From Anaerolineales bacterium (lineage in GTDB: Bacteria; Chloroflexota; Anaerolineae; 4572-78; J111), in contig JABTUW010000007.1 of NCBI GenBank assembly GCA_015075185.1, forward strand, positions 62,001 to 126,000: a stretch of DNA of 64,000 nt, given 5' to 3'. Shown here piece by piece: positions 32,721 to 44,533 of the stretch. The number at the start of each line of letters is the position of its first letter. Within the stretch, counting starts at the first letter, position 1. The notes under the pieces were generated by a model, which worked only from the letters and a program-made list of their open reading frames with translations, searched no databases and was not told where the DNA came from. A program made the translations under genes and the position numbers.

Positions 32721-35312
32721 ATGAAATCGAACCTTTCTCTTGAAAAACTCTGGCAAGCCGCCGACTTTAATCCCAACCCTAATCAGAAAAAAGCTATTAC
32801 TCATATAGATGGCCCACTCTATCTGCCGGCCGGCCCTGGTTCTGGCAAAACCCGCGTCCTTCTCTGGCGCACTCTCAACCTAATTGTCTTCCACAATATC
32901 AATCCGGACGAGATATATCTAGCCACCTTTACCGAGAAGGCCGCATTACAGCTTCAAGAGGGTTTACGCACCTTGCTTGGCCTGGCCACCAACGAAACCG
33001 GCATTCATTATGACCTCTCCAGCATGTACATCGGCACCGTTCACTCCCTTTGCCAGCGTCTCATCACCGACCGCCGCTTTTCCATCGATCATCGTCGTAC
33101 CCGCGTGCCGGTGTTGCTGGACGATATTGACCAGTATTTCTTCATCTCCCGCCGCCGGAACTGGGAGCGCCTACTTGCCTCGGTCGGCTGGCCCGCCGAT
33201 GAAGAAACACACCAAACCATTAATGCCTTCTTCAACACTAACTCGGAGTCTAAATATCGGGCCATTCAACACTGTATCAGCCTCTTCAACCGCTTTTCGG
33301 AAGAGTGTATTGAGCCCCGCCAGATCTGGCGGCGAACCAAAGACCGCGACCTGAAAAGGTTAATTGACATGTATGGCGAATACCTGAAGCTACTCGAAAC
33401 GGCTCAGACCGTCCCTCACACTGATTTTGCTCTGGTGCAGCAGTGCGCCTATAGCCGGCTCAACAGCTTTGTCGGGTCGGGTCAGGTCTTTAAGTACGTC
33501 ATTATTGATGAATACCAAGATACCAACACCATCCAGGAACGGCTCTACTTTAAGCTAGCCGCTGGCCACAAAAACCTGTGTGTGGTAGGCGATGACGACC
33601 AGGCTCTTTACCGCTTCCGTGGAGCGACCGTTGAGAATTTTGTGGAATTTCCAGAACGGTGCCAACAACATTTAGGGGTGTTCGCCAACAGTCATCCCTT
33701 TGAGACCAACTACCGCCTCGCCAGAAGATTGTGGCCTTCTACAAGGGCTTCATCACCCGCTGCGATTGGCAAAAGAATGGAAAATCCTACCGCGTGACCG
33801 ACAAGGACATTCAGGCCCATCGCAAAGATAAAGCCCTTCCGTTGTCGTTACCAGTCCCGGCAAACCTCAAGACATCTTTGCCGAGATTGCTGAATTAGTA
33901 CGCGACTTGGTGGACGAGGGTAAAGTGGCCAATCCCAATCAGGTCGCCTTCCTCTTCCCGTCGCTTAAGTGGCAGGGCAAGATGACTGACCAGGTACGCC
34001 GTATGAAAGAGGCGTTGGAAGAAGGCTTCCAGATTTATGCTCCTCGCGCTGGTCGTTTTCTAGACGTGGACGAAGCCGTGGCCATGTTCGGCCTCTTCTT
34101 CCAGGTTTTGGGTAAACCCAAACGTAGTGATGAGTACGATTACGGCGATTATAAGGGCTTTTTTGACTGGGTTGACCACGCCCATGATGTAGCTGGTGAA
34201 CTAATTGAGGCTGACCTCACTGCTAAAAGCCTATGTACGGGATGCCGGGATGAGATTAAGACCGTCACTGGTGACTACAATATCCTTACCGACGTTGTAC
34301 AAGAACGAGGCTGGAGCCTGGACGATCCCTACGACCTGAACCGCATGAAACGCGCCTCCAAAACGCCTCCGGTGTGTCTGACCGGGCCAAACGCCTGCTC
34401 AGCAACCGCTACTTTGACCGTGTGGTTGAGCGCCGCATCAACGAAGGACAACCGCCGTTTACCTTGAAATACGTCGTCAACCGTGCCACATCCCTGGACT
34501 GGAACGCCCTTGACCTTTTCTATCGCTTCTGTGGCTTCGGCTACTTCAAAACCATGTTTGATATGGCCGAAGCCGGCACCGACGAAGGTCCCGTCTGCAA
34601 TCTCAGCCTCATTTCTCAGCAGTTGGCCCGCTTTGTAGACAGCCAGATCGGGTTAATTACGGCTCAAATGCTGGATAGTGGTATGTTTCTCCGTGTCTTC
34701 ACGATGACCTATCTTTACTCCCTTTACCGCATGGGCGAGTCAGAGTACGAGGACGCCGAAGATCCCTTCCCCAAGGGTCGTATCCCCTTCCTTACCATCC
34801 ACCAATCCAAGGGACTGGAGTTCCCTGTGGTTGTCTTGCCCAACCTGCGCAAAAAGGATAGTGGTCCGCAATTTGTTGAAAAAGCTGTTCGCCCCCTGCT
34901 TGACCGGGAAGGTGAGCCGCTGGATTGCAGCTCCCGCTTCGACATTATGCGCCTCTTTTACGTGGCCCTCTCCCGCGCTAAAAACCTGCTCATCTTGGGT
35001 CACTTACAAGGCCAAGGCCAGAGCATGTTCGATCCTTTCAAAGAAATGCTTAATGGTGATGTTCACCGTATTGCCGATTTTGACCTCAGCACAGTGCCGG
35101 AGGCCGATGACGAAGACGAAGACCTGCCCCGTAACTACTCCTATACTGCCGACTACCTCCTCTACCAGAAATGCCCGCGCCAGTACATGCTCTTCCGCAA
35201 ATATGGTTTTGCCCCCTCTGCCACCGAAACCATGGTCTTTGGCAGTGTCATCCACCGTACCCTGGAAGACCTACACCAATATTTAATCAACCATAGGAGC
35301 CAAGCCGCATGA
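32721..35312 (+). CDS. UvrD/PcrA-type superfamily 1 helicase ending in the first part of an AddB/Cas4-like nuclease, frameshifted
   Basis: About 860 residues. Motifs: Walker A PAGPGSGKTRVL near residue 38, motif Ia LATFTEKAA, motif II VIIDEYQDTNTIQ near residue 262, motif III VVGDDDQALYRFRGA, motif V LTIHQSKGLEFPVVVLP and motif VI FYVALSRAKNLLIL. Breaks lie at about 33710-33900 and 34230-34370. The last 60 residues have YLLYQKCPRQYMLFRKY and VFGSVIHRTLE. This is the start of a PDDEXK_1 nuclease with its first cluster cysteine. The rest of that domain is in the next gene, which overlaps by ATGA. GAGG before ATG 32721 is the ribosome binding site. Confidence 0.85.
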
Positions 35313-36151
35313 CGATTGACGACACCGTGATTGAAGAATTTATCCGTGATATGTTTGAAGAAAACCTAGAGACTCTCATGTTCGAGGGCGGCCAACCCCT
35401 GACCCGTGACTCAAAAGAGGCCGCGCTCAATCAGGTTTTGCTCTACTGGCGCAAACTGCGCGAGGTGGCCACCCGCGTGACCGAAACCGAAGTAAAGTTG
35501 AACCTTCCCCGCCAGCAGTCTCCCAACGGAAAGATTTTTGGCATTGAGGGCGTGGTAGACATCGTGCGTGAGGAAGGCGAGACCCTAATGTACGACATTA
35601 AGTCGCACGACCTGGAGTATGTGCGAGCCAACACCGACCTTTACCGCGAACAGTTAAACGTTTACGCCTACATCTGGCAAGAACTGCGCCGGCAGGGTCT
35701 GGACGGTACCTACATAATTGCCACAGCCTACCCCGACGAGATTGGCGAAGCTCTCTTCAACGGCGACGAGGCCGCCCTGGAATATGCCTTGAGCCAGTGG
35801 GATCCGTTGGTGGAGATTGGCTACGATTTACAGCAGGTTCAAACAACTATTAAAGCCTTTGGGGCCGTGGTAGACGCCATCGAGGAAGGTCGGTTTAGCC
35901 CTCCAGCAGCAGACAGGCTGGCCAGTCCACTTTACGAAGGCTCTCGCTCCGTCTTTGGTCGCCGTATCTGCCGCTTATGCGACGTTCGCTTTTCGTGCAG
36001 TTCCTACCGCGAGTACGCCTTGGCCCAGGGCCGGGGCACTACCGAAAGCAAGTTTAGCCGCTACTTCAACGACTACGGCGACGACCTTTTTCTGGAAGTC
36101 CGCCGCAACGGTGCCCTTGAAGCAATACGCGGAGAGGTTGAGTTGTTATAA
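35309..36151 (+). CDS. PD-(D/E)XK nuclease segment with Fe-S-type cysteines (AddB/Cas4-like)
   Basis: A clean 280-residue frame. The nuclease core is IEGVVDIVREEGETLMYDIKSHD (quoted in two parts: the Asp in GVVDIV and the D-x-K in MYDIKSHD), followed by EQLNVYAYIWQ, the QxxxY motif of RecB-family nucleases. The C terminus has CRLCDVRFSC, three cysteines that usually hold a 4Fe-4S cluster with a fourth cysteine upstream. That fourth one (QKCPRQY) and the GxxxH motif are at the end of the preceding helicase gene. AGGAG (35295-35299) lies 9 bases before the ATG, so separate translation is possible. In related proteins the whole is one polypeptide. Confidence 0.75.
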   Translation: MTIDDTVIEEFIRDMFEENLETLMFEGGQPLTRDSKEAALNQVLLYWRKLREVATRVTETEVKLNLPRQQSPNGKIFGIEGVVDIVREEGETLMYDIKSHDLEYVRANTDLYREQLNVYAYIWQELRRQGLDGTYIIATAYPDEIGEALFNGDEAALEYALSQWDPLVEIGYDLQQVQTTIKAFGAVVDAIEEGRFSPPAADRLASPLYEGSRSVFGRRICRLCDVRFSCSSYREYALAQGRGTTESKFSRYFNDYGDDLFLEVRRNGALEAIRGEVELL

Positions 36152-36198
36152 GTAAGTGATGACCGACAAAAATTTTTGTTGAGTGAAGGAGACCTCAA

Positions 36199-36464
36199 AT
36201 GAGACTAGGTATCTATATAACAGAAAAATGCAGAGACAAAGCTCAAAAACTCGGGTTGATGGATGAAATGAATCGTTTAGCAAAAAAGTGGAAACTGACC
36301 AATCAATAGCAAACTGGGATAATTTTTTACCGTACCCATATATTAAGAAAAGCTTAGGTACATGGCGGTTAGTAGCAGAAAAACGTGAGATACACGACAA
36401 TTTGGAAATCAACGAGAATAGCCGTACCCTGAAGTTTGAATATTACGGGTTTGAGGAGGGATGA
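36199..36464 (+). CDS. Small unrecognised protein, one frameshift
   Basis: The start is ATG 36199 (MRLGIYITEKCRDKAQKL). One base too many or too few in the A-run near 36280 shifts the frame to one that runs through FLPYPYIKKSLGTWRLVAEKREIH and ends at TGA 36462-36464. The total is about 88 residues. Similar short segments occur at the N termini of some superfamily 1 helicases, but I cannot name the family with confidence. It is the last gene of the cassette, 47 bases after the nuclease gene. A GGAG near 36187 serves as ribosome binding site. Confidence 0.45.
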
Positions 36465-36545
36465 GGGGCTTTCAGGGGTTAAAGTAGGTCTAGAGATTGG
36501 CACGGTCGTCTCTGTTTACGTACAGGTCAATGACGAGCAATTGTA

Positions 36546-37508
36546 ATGTCCACTAAATACGAGCGTATCATCTTTATCGATCAGCAAATTCGGGCTGATA
36601 AATACCCCTCCGCCAAAACGGTGGCCAAGGTGTTTGAGGTTTCCGAACGGTCCATCTGGAATGATTATCAGTTCTTACGCGATCGCCTTGGGGCACCCAT
36701 TGAGTATGATGAGGCGCAAGAAGGATGGTACTACGCTGACCCTGTTTTTGTGCTCCCGGCCATATGGGTTGAACAGGATGAACTGTTGGCTTTCTTCTTG
36801 GGCCATGCGATTGCGCGGAATTACCTGGGGCCTTCCTTTGAGGCACAGGTTCTGGCCGGTTGGGAAAAGATTACCCACTATTTACCGGAGAAAATCCTGG
36901 CCTATCTTGAAAAGGTGGAAAGATGCTATAGCATCGAAACCGGGTTCTCCTCTAATGTTCCGCCCCAATTGCTGCAAGACTTTGACAGGGCTATTCGGGA
37001 GCAGCGCCAGGTAGAGATGATCTACTACACGGCCAGCCGCAACGACCAACGTGAACGGGTGATCTGTCCTTATCATATCTACAGTGCGACCGGTTTCTGG
37101 TATCTCATCGCCTTTGACTGGTGGCGTCAAGATATCCGCAATTTCAACCTGGAGAGAGTAGTCAACTATCGACTTTTAGATCAGTCTTTTGAACTCGATC
37201 CCACTTTTTCTGCCGATACATATATCGCCCAGGGCTTCATGGGATCGATGAGCCAGGCGTATGATTTCGCCATCCGGTTTGATGCTTACCAGGCACGCTA
37301 CATTCGAGAACGGAAGTGGCATCCCAGCCAAACCGTGGAAGATTTGCCGGATAGCGGGCTTGTTCTCAGATTCCATTCAGGCGGCCTGGACGCCGTCCAG
37401 CGCTGGGTGATGCAGTACGGTCCGCATGCCCAGGTCCTTGAACCTCCTGAACTGCGCCGACGGATTCAAGAAAACGTCGCCAAAATGAGCCAACTGTATA
37501 CTGACTGA
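36546..37508 (+). CDS. WYL-domain transcriptional regulator heading the pPIWI-RE module
   Basis: An intact protein of 320 residues. Residues 1-60 form a helix-turn-helix of HTH_11/DeoR type (SAKTVAKVFEVSERSIWNDYQFL). The WYL domain follows, with GFWYLIAFDWW near residue 183 and RNFNLERV as the ligand-loop Arg segment. A WCX-like C-terminal region ends the protein (FHSGGLDAVQRWVMQYGPHAQVLEP). WYL proteins often sense nucleic acid or a nucleotide ligand and repress defence operons. It starts 81 bases after the previous gene and 41 bases before the REase gene, so it is probably the regulator of the pPIWI-RE genes. Confidence 0.85.
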   Translation: MSTKYERIIFIDQQIRADKYPSAKTVAKVFEVSERSIWNDYQFLRDRLGAPIEYDEAQEGWYYADPVFVLPAIWVEQDELLAFFLGHAIARNYLGPSFEAQVLAGWEKITHYLPEKILAYLEKVERCYSIETGFSSNVPPQLLQDFDRAIREQRQVEMIYYTASRNDQRERVICPYHIYSATGFWYLIAFDWWRQDIRNFNLERVVNYRLLDQSFELDPTFSADTYIAQGFMGSMSQAYDFAIRFDAYQARYIRERKWHPSQTVEDLPDSGLVLRFHSGGLDAVQRWVMQYGPHAQVLEPPELRRRIQENVAKMSQLYTD

Positions 37509-37549
37509 AACTATATTGCAGTGGGACATGCTAGAATGGGAAAAACGAG

Positions 37550-38657
37550 ATGAGGTTTTTCCTGATGGATGTGTCCCTTACAAAAAAGCCACCCCAGCTA
37601 TCTGATGATGAAATGACGCTGCACCTGATCGCCAGCGGCCTGGTCAGGTTCGTCCAGGATAGGGAGGATGGCGCGCTTCCCGGGTTGCCATACCCGGCGA
37701 TGCTGCATCGCGGACTGAATCGATTGGCCGCAACTTGTTTGCGCCGGGGTGTGGCTCCGCCTGTCAGCATCCCCGATTTGTTTCAATGGTGCCACCGTCC
37801 ACTCCTTGACTGGCCAATTGATTTGCCACCAGAGGCGGTTAAACCCAACGATACCTTACAGTTTGACAACCTACCCACCGAAATCTGCGATGAGTGGGCG
37901 GTGGAAGGTTCTGATGTAGCCGCCCATATCAATGAGCAGGCATTCTTCTCTAGCTTTTACACCGCCTGTCGGGTGGAAAATGATGCGGCCACTTACGTGG
38001 CCTTCCGGCGTCTTCTGATCGAGCGGCCGGTATTAACCGCTTTTGAGTTGCAGAAAGAACGGCTGAACCTCCCCCTCTTAAGCGATCAACTGACCACAGC
38101 TTATCAACCCGCCCCTGCTGCCCACCTGGTGAATGGTGTGTACCGCTGTTGTGCCCATTGTAACGGCTTGCTGCTACAAACCGTCCAGGGTTCCCTGGTC
38201 TGTGAACATGAGCGATGTCGCCGGTTGTTATGCTGTCCCGAAAAAGAACGGGAAATGTCGCCGGATGAGGATATATTCTGGCTGAAACGAGAATTACGCC
38301 GCTTTATTAGTATGCCTGGACTGGCTGAGTTGCGGTTGGAGCAAAAATTACGCCAAAAGGATACAAGTTGAGCTGTGGCCTGCCTTTGACCGCTATGACC
38401 TGCGGGTGATTTTCCCGATGATGAGGCCTGGCTATCGATGTCAAGGATTGGGCCAATCCTTTCCCTGCTGGGTCGCAGTGTCGAACCGATCCCCCGCGAG
38501 CCAGCCTGGTCAGAGTCCTATTTCGCATTTCCGAACGAGCGGGGCAGCAGCGCTCGGATTATGCGCGGGCCTTCAACAGCTACCGCCAGCACACTAAAGG
38601 TCTGTTGGAGCGGAGTTCATGCAAAAGGTCAGCGCCAAACCCAGGAGGCTTAACTGA
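37550..38657 (+). CDS. Restriction endonuclease associated with pPIWI-RE, frameshifted at its 3' half
   Basis: The first 270 residues are clean. They include LPTEICDEWAVEGSDV, the FRRLLIERPVLT segment and a zinc ribbon (YRCCAHCNG with CEHERCRRLLCC). The nuclease core follows in other frames: VELWPAFDRYDLRVIFP, then DEAWAIDVKDWANP (D-x-K of PD-(D/E)XK), then LGRSVEPIPREPAWSES. Breaks near 38365, 38415, 38430, 38460 and 38560 are all consistent with lost bases in C or G runs. The stop TGA 38655-38657 overlaps the next ATG by one base. This protein accompanies PIWI-RE and is expected to cut invading DNA. Confidence 0.75.
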
Positions 38658-41600
38658 TGCGAGAGACAACTACCTGGCGACAAAACTCATCAAACTTAAA
38701 GACCTATGGCCTGAACAAGCCAGATTGGCCCCGGCCCGATCTGTGCAACATCGAGCTGGGACTCTACTTGTTAGCCGAGCTTATGCCTGGTGCGCCAGCT
38801 TATATTTTATGGGGTCTATTAACCGGATACGACTTCCCGGTGCCCGAGATGCAAGCCTGGACGCTGCAGCAGCGCCGGATGTTGAGCACGGCGCGGTACT
38901 TATTACCCTATTATAGGGGCAAGTATCAGTGGCAAGAACTGGCTTTAAAGGCTTATCGCCAACTAAACCCACGTTTCAGAGGCTACGAGATTGATGAGCA
39001 ACTGGTTGCTTCAAGCGGCGGATGTAACCCTGGCCGCAGACCGGTTTGAAATCTATGCTGCCGCTCTTTCCTCATCGCTAGGCCATAAATCGGGGATTTG
39101 ACCTGGGCAAGAGCCGGTCAATATCAGCATGATAGCGCCCAGTACCGGGAAACCGTGGAGATTCTGGCGGAGTTAGTCTTCCGCCGCCGGAAGGAAGCAC
39201 AACCTGGCGAACGTCAAGAAAGCTCGCCCTGCCCTGGTCCTCTCTTTGCCAATGATTTAATTCCAACGGCGCGCTGGATGGATGAGAACTGGCCCGCTGT
39301 GGCCGGCCATCCTCCTTGAGGGGATTATGAAGAGAGTCCACCTGGAAGTGTTTGATAGAAATGATACCCTCCAAGCCTCTGACATCCTCACCCTTGAGGG
39401 GATGATGCACCTGATTGGGATGGTCAGTTCAGGTAAATCCACTTTAATGACAGTCCTGGCGGTGTGGATGGCCCGCAACAACCGGCGGGTGACGCTGGTG
39501 GTCGGGAGTGTCACTGAGGCCCCTGAACCGGGCCAAACTGTTTGCCGAACTGGGGTTGTCGGTTGCACCCATCCTGGGGCGCACGAACCGGGAACGCCAC
39601 ACTAACCGGCTGCATCGTATCCTGGCCACCGAGAATCCGCTTCAGTCACCGTTTGAGCAGCACCATGTCGGCTTTCAGTGGTTGCTACAAGCTGTGCTTT
39701 GATGGTCTTCGTGAAGCGCCCGAGCTCGCTCGAAATCAATGCTTACCCGTGCCAGGGATTGTACACAATAAATGACAAGGGAAAACGAGAGTATGTTGCC
39801 TGTCCCATCTACAGTCAATGTGCTTTCCATCAGGCGCAGCGCGACCTGGTAGCGGCTTCGATCTGGATTACGACTTCTATGGCCTCATTTACCGCCGGAT
39901 TGATCCACAACTCAACCCGGAACAGGTCCGTTTTCTCGAGCTGGCTTATCGATTGAGTGACCTGGTGATTGTAGATGAAGCCGACCAGGTGCAAGTTCAA
40001 CTGGATATGATATTTAGTCCCAACCAGATCCTGATCAGTCGAGGGTCACAAGCCTGGCCTAATCAACTGTTTCAGCGGGTGAGAACGGAGTTGGATAGAG
40101 AAGGTCAAGCCCAGGTGGCCCAGCCGGATGTGGCGCGTTGGTGCCAGGCTATTGGCACTGCGAGCACCGTTACCACCAAAATCTACGCTCTGTTGCAAAG
40201 TGAGCCGCTGTTGCAGAATTGGATCGATCGGGAATACTTCAGCGACTGGATCCTATTCGAACGCCTGGCAGAAAAATTGACAGCGAATTGGGCCGAGCGG
40301 CGCCGGCAGCCTGAGTCGGCCACAACGCTACCCGAAGTTTTGAAACTTATCTCAAAGACCCGCTAGGTGAGGAGCGACCATCCCCTGGTGGACCTGGCCG
40401 AAAAATTAGCTCTGTCCACCAATGATGATCGTACCCGGCGGCAGATTGCGGACTGGCTCAGGAACACCCTGAATTTACTGCCTGTCAACCGGAGAATGAT
40501 TTGGCCGAGTTGGCTCTGCAATTGGAGTTCACCTTGTTGGTGACCGTTCTGCAGGACCGATTGAATTATATCGTCTACAACTGGAAGCAAGCGGAAGCGC
40601 CCCTTCGACTTGAAGGGAGCAGTTCTTTGATGTTTCATCGTCCGCCCCAGGATTATGAGCCGCTCATCCCTAATGCGCCTGGGTAACATCCTGGCTTTTC
40701 AGTACTTGCGTTCGAATGGGAATCCTAATGAGCCAGGCCAACTTCGCTTCTTCCGCTTGATGGGCATCGGGCGCTGGTTGCTGCTGCATCTGCATGAACT
40801 GTTTGCGGCTGACGACATTGCCGGACCCCATCATCCTGCTGCTATCGGGTACGAGTTGGGCCGGATCTTCGCCGGGACAACATGTTGCAAGTCCCGGTTA
40901 CTGGAATTCTTCAGACCCTGACCAGGAAATCAAGGCGATTGAGCAGAGCAGATTTCAATTTAAGCCCTCTTACGATAGCAAAGGACACCCTATCCAGGTT
41001 TCCGGTCTCAAAGGAACCGCTCGGATTGCCGCTCTGAAGGAGATTTTGATCCAACTGGCCAGACCAAATCCTGTTAATGGGTTGAGCCGGTTGGAGCAGG
41101 AGCGAGATCGGCTCCCTGACAAGCGCCAGCGGATCCTGTTGGTTGTTGGTAGCTATGATGAGGCCAGGGAAGTCAGAAAATTTCTTTTTAGCAGCGCTCT
41201 GATTGGCAAGGGCAAGTCCTCAACCTGGTGCCTGATGACGACGAATTTGAAAGCGACTGGCGGGGTTATGAGAACGGCCTACAGCGGGGCTGGTTCACCA
41301 ATTTGGGCAGACGGGAGCCTGGCTACTGATTGCGCCGTTGTTGGCCATTGAACGCGGCCATAATATTCTGAACGAAGACTACCAGGCAGCCATCGGTACG
41401 GCCTACTTCCTGGTCCGGCCCCATCCCCGGCCGGATGATATTGGCCTGGCGATCCAGTTTCTTAACCGGTGGGCGATTGATCGTTCCGCCAGTACCAGGT
41501 GGCTGACCAAGGAGCTGCAAGGGGATCCATTGACCCTGGACAATGTAGCGCCGCTGTTTCGCAAGAAAGCCTTCCAGATATTGGCGTTACCTGCTGCATC

Positions 41601-41930
41601 TACCGATGGTTTACTCCACTCTGCCCGATTATGAACGGGAAGCCGTGACCTGGAGCCAACTGGTTACTATCTGGCAGTTGATTGGCCGTCTCATCCGGGG
41701 TGGTAGTAAAGCCGGATCTACTTCTGTGATGCCCCTTTTGCCCGGCGTACCGCCTATCAAGAGGGTTTGATGATCCCCAGTCAAGCTTGCTGGTGAGTTT
41801 TAAACGGGTGCTGGAACCTTATTTTACCGGGACATCTGGCGTTCCTGCCAGGGATCGAGCGCTAGTACAAACCCTATACGGACCATTTTACATGGCCCTT
41901 CAACAAATGAAAGGATTATCAGATGAGTAA
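38657..41930 (+). CDS. DinG-type helicase with N-terminal pPIWI-RE accessory domain, many frameshifts
   Basis: About 1090 residues after frame correction. The N-terminal 220 residues (38657 to about 39320) read LNKPDWPRPDLCNIELGLYL and YQWQELALKAYRQLN. I take this as the pPIWI-RE island accessory domain (Y or Z), fused to the helicase. The helicase begins near 39330 with LTLEGMMHLIGMVSSGKSTLM (Walker A, MVSSGKST) and VTLVVGSVTEA. Further on come a cysteine group (CPIYSQCAFHQ) resembling the Fe-S region of XPD/DinG enzymes and VIVDEADQVQVQLD (DEAD-box). The C-terminal half is spread over frames to TAA 41928-41930, with the end ALQQMKGLSDE overlapping the next start. Whether the Y/Z part is a separate gene is uncertain. 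Confidence 0.65.
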
Positions 41931-44533
41931 AGCTTACCAACAGTTGCGAACGTTAGCCTTCAAATTTGCCCCTGATCGTCGGGAACTCCTGTACAATTTC
42001 TACACTCTCAACTTTCCTGAGCGGTGGATACGCCTTTTGCGGGAATTACAGGCTGAGGTCAAAAACCGGCCTATCGAGAAAACAAATATGCCTATTCTTA
42101 CCCTCAACAAGGCGCTTCGAGCTTTGGTGCCGGACCTGATCTCGATTATGCCTTACCGCAATCAATGGTCTGATTCCTGGCTATATAGCAGCCAATCCAT
42201 CAATCTTGAAGCGATTCACATGGTCATTCAGGCATATGGCTGTACAGTCAGTTCCAGGAGGCCGGGTTGAAACGATTGAAGGCGGTCGCCGATGAACTAC
42301 ACCTTGATGAATTGAACTGGCAGACTCGGCAGGTTGATTTTATGCGTTGGCAGCAAGAGGATAACGGCACAACCAGGTTGGACAGCCTTTACCTATAATT
42401 TATTACCTGACCATCTGGCCGCCCAGTTGAGTAAGCCCCACATCAGCTTCGATTTCGGCGCCACGGCGCTGCAATTCCGGCGGGTTGCGCCCGGCTCACA
42501 AATCGCCGAGCTTGTTTCCTGGCCACCGCGTATAGAAACCGACTATAGAGGTAAAGAGTGGGCTTACTCCTTGCTCATCTCGATTTCAGTCCAAACCATA
42601 CCTTTCCAATCTTTTCCCGTGATTTACTTTGATGTTGGAATTCGTCGTTGGGCGAGTTTGCCCCGCACCAGAATTCCATATGGAGAAGAAACTACAATTC
42701 ACCTGTTGACAGAAGTGCCCTGGATGAAGGGGACAAATTACTCTAAGAGTTTTCAGGTTGCTCCGCTCAGCTACATTCCAAAAAAACAACAGAAAAATGG
42801 TCAGCAATATGAATGGGGGAGCGAATTGGCCTCCCTACTAAATCATCTGACGCTGCCTTCCCATGCCTTCCCGTCGCCTGACGAGATACTGGATGACCCT
42901 ATGCGCGCCTTAAATCCTAACGGCAGGCAAAGTACGGCCGTTGTCTACCGCAACAAGTTCGAGAACGATCATTGGGTCCAACCAGGCGTGGGCCCAGCCG
43001 AGCGATATCCCCTGGTGCAGCAACTTACCGAGTATCTGCAAGATATTCTGGTTCTGACCCAACCCTTGGAGAGAATATACTCCAACTTGAATTTATCTAA
43101 CCCCTACTTTGATAAGCCGGAAACAAAACGTTCGGAGCCGGAACAGGCAGAACAGTTAGCCCGGTTGCAGGCAGAACGCCGCCAGTTAATTGGAAAGGTT
43201 GCCGGTGAAGAGCTTACCATTGAGATTCATCACCAAACACCGGAGGTTGAGCAGGTGTTGATGTCAACGATTGGCGATTTACTTGGTGTCGATGTAGGCC
43301 AACTTCCGGGCCCATGGGAGACGCCAGAACTGACCTTGAACATACATAGTGCGCCGCTAGGCAGGCTTGGAGCAGAATTGAAGCTCAATCCTGAAATTAA
43401 GAAGGTATCAGCTCAACTGCATGAAGCTGTCTGCGATCGAGTCGGCATAATCGCAGAGACGTTGCCGGCAGCCAAGCCTGGCCAGACGTTAGCGATTATC
43501 GAGTTGGATGATTGGCGAAATAAAGAAGAGCAGGATGCCGATCCCAAGGTTGCCATTCGGCGTGGATTTGCCCATACGGGACGATTGACGCAGTTTATGA
43601 CCCCCGAAGGCGATAAGGAGGGGATGACAAGTTTTAAGCAGCGAGCCAAGGCCAGCGTTCTGGACGGCTTTCGTCAGTTGGGAGTCCTGACCGGATTACC
43701 CCAGCCTGCTGTCATCGGTGGATTGCCGGTTTCGCTGAACGCTGTTGGCCTGTGGATGATCAAATTGAACCCCGGTAATAATCGGGTCAGGGAGCAAATT
43801 CGCATCCCGGTCCTGGTGCGAATTGCGCTGGACAAGGGGCAGATCCAGGCGACAATGGCCGGGGTGCATGAATGGCTGCCATATTCCAAAGCGTTACTGG
43901 CTATTGCTCAAGGTCAAGGGCAGGGCTTTTTCAGTATCATGGAGGCCATGCCGGTTGTGCAGCAGATGATCGAAGAGTTGGTGCTACCCCTTGGGGATGT
44001 TTTGTTACTGTGCCACGCTCAGAATGTGCGAGATAGGTCAGGAAGCTGGTCGGGATTAAACAATGGGAGCCTTCGTCACGATGAAATTGAGTTTGTCAAG
44101 GGTCAAGCTTTACCCTCGATGAATTTCCCGGCTTGCGGTTAGTGCGAGTTCGGAGTAGTAATAACTATGAAACGCCTGAATGGTTTGCCCAAGAAGACGA
44201 CAAAGTCGGTTTCAGCCGAGGGCTTTTCCAGATACAGGAACGTGTTTTGCCAGCACGTATCAACAATCGCATCTTTAAGATGAATCGGCAGTTATCCAAA
44301 GTAGCAAGATGGGGCGACAATAAAGGGCCCGCGCCTGATGTTTATTATTGGAACCTGGGTTATATGAATTGACGGTAGTTTGTCTACAACCTGAGGATAA
44401 AGAAATCTGGCCCTGGGCGGCGATGATCCATGAATTACGCAATGCCGCCATGCACTATGCCGATGCGACCGCTCTGCCGTTGCCGCTGCATTTAGCTCAG
44501 GGGATGGAGGAGTATGTGCTGCGGCTGGAATAA
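41923..44533 (+). CDS. pPIWI-RE module protein (X, MID-like and RNase H-fold PIWI domains), frameshifted
   Basis: About 870 residues. It is broken near 42260, 42345, 44140 and 44355, but the central 600 residues (42400-44140) are clean. The N-terminal part (YQQLRTLAFKFAP, LPDHLAAQLSKPHISFDFG) matches the X region. The middle (TLAIIELDDWRNKEEQDADPK, IRRGFAHTGRLTQF) and the C-terminal part (LRLVRVRSSNNYETPEWF, MIHELRNAAMHYADATALPLPLHLA) are the MID-like and RNase H-fold PIWI regions. The family is named for conserved Arg and Glu residues thought to bind guide nucleic acid. With the REase and DinG helicase it makes the known three-gene pPIWI-RE island. Confidence 0.8.
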
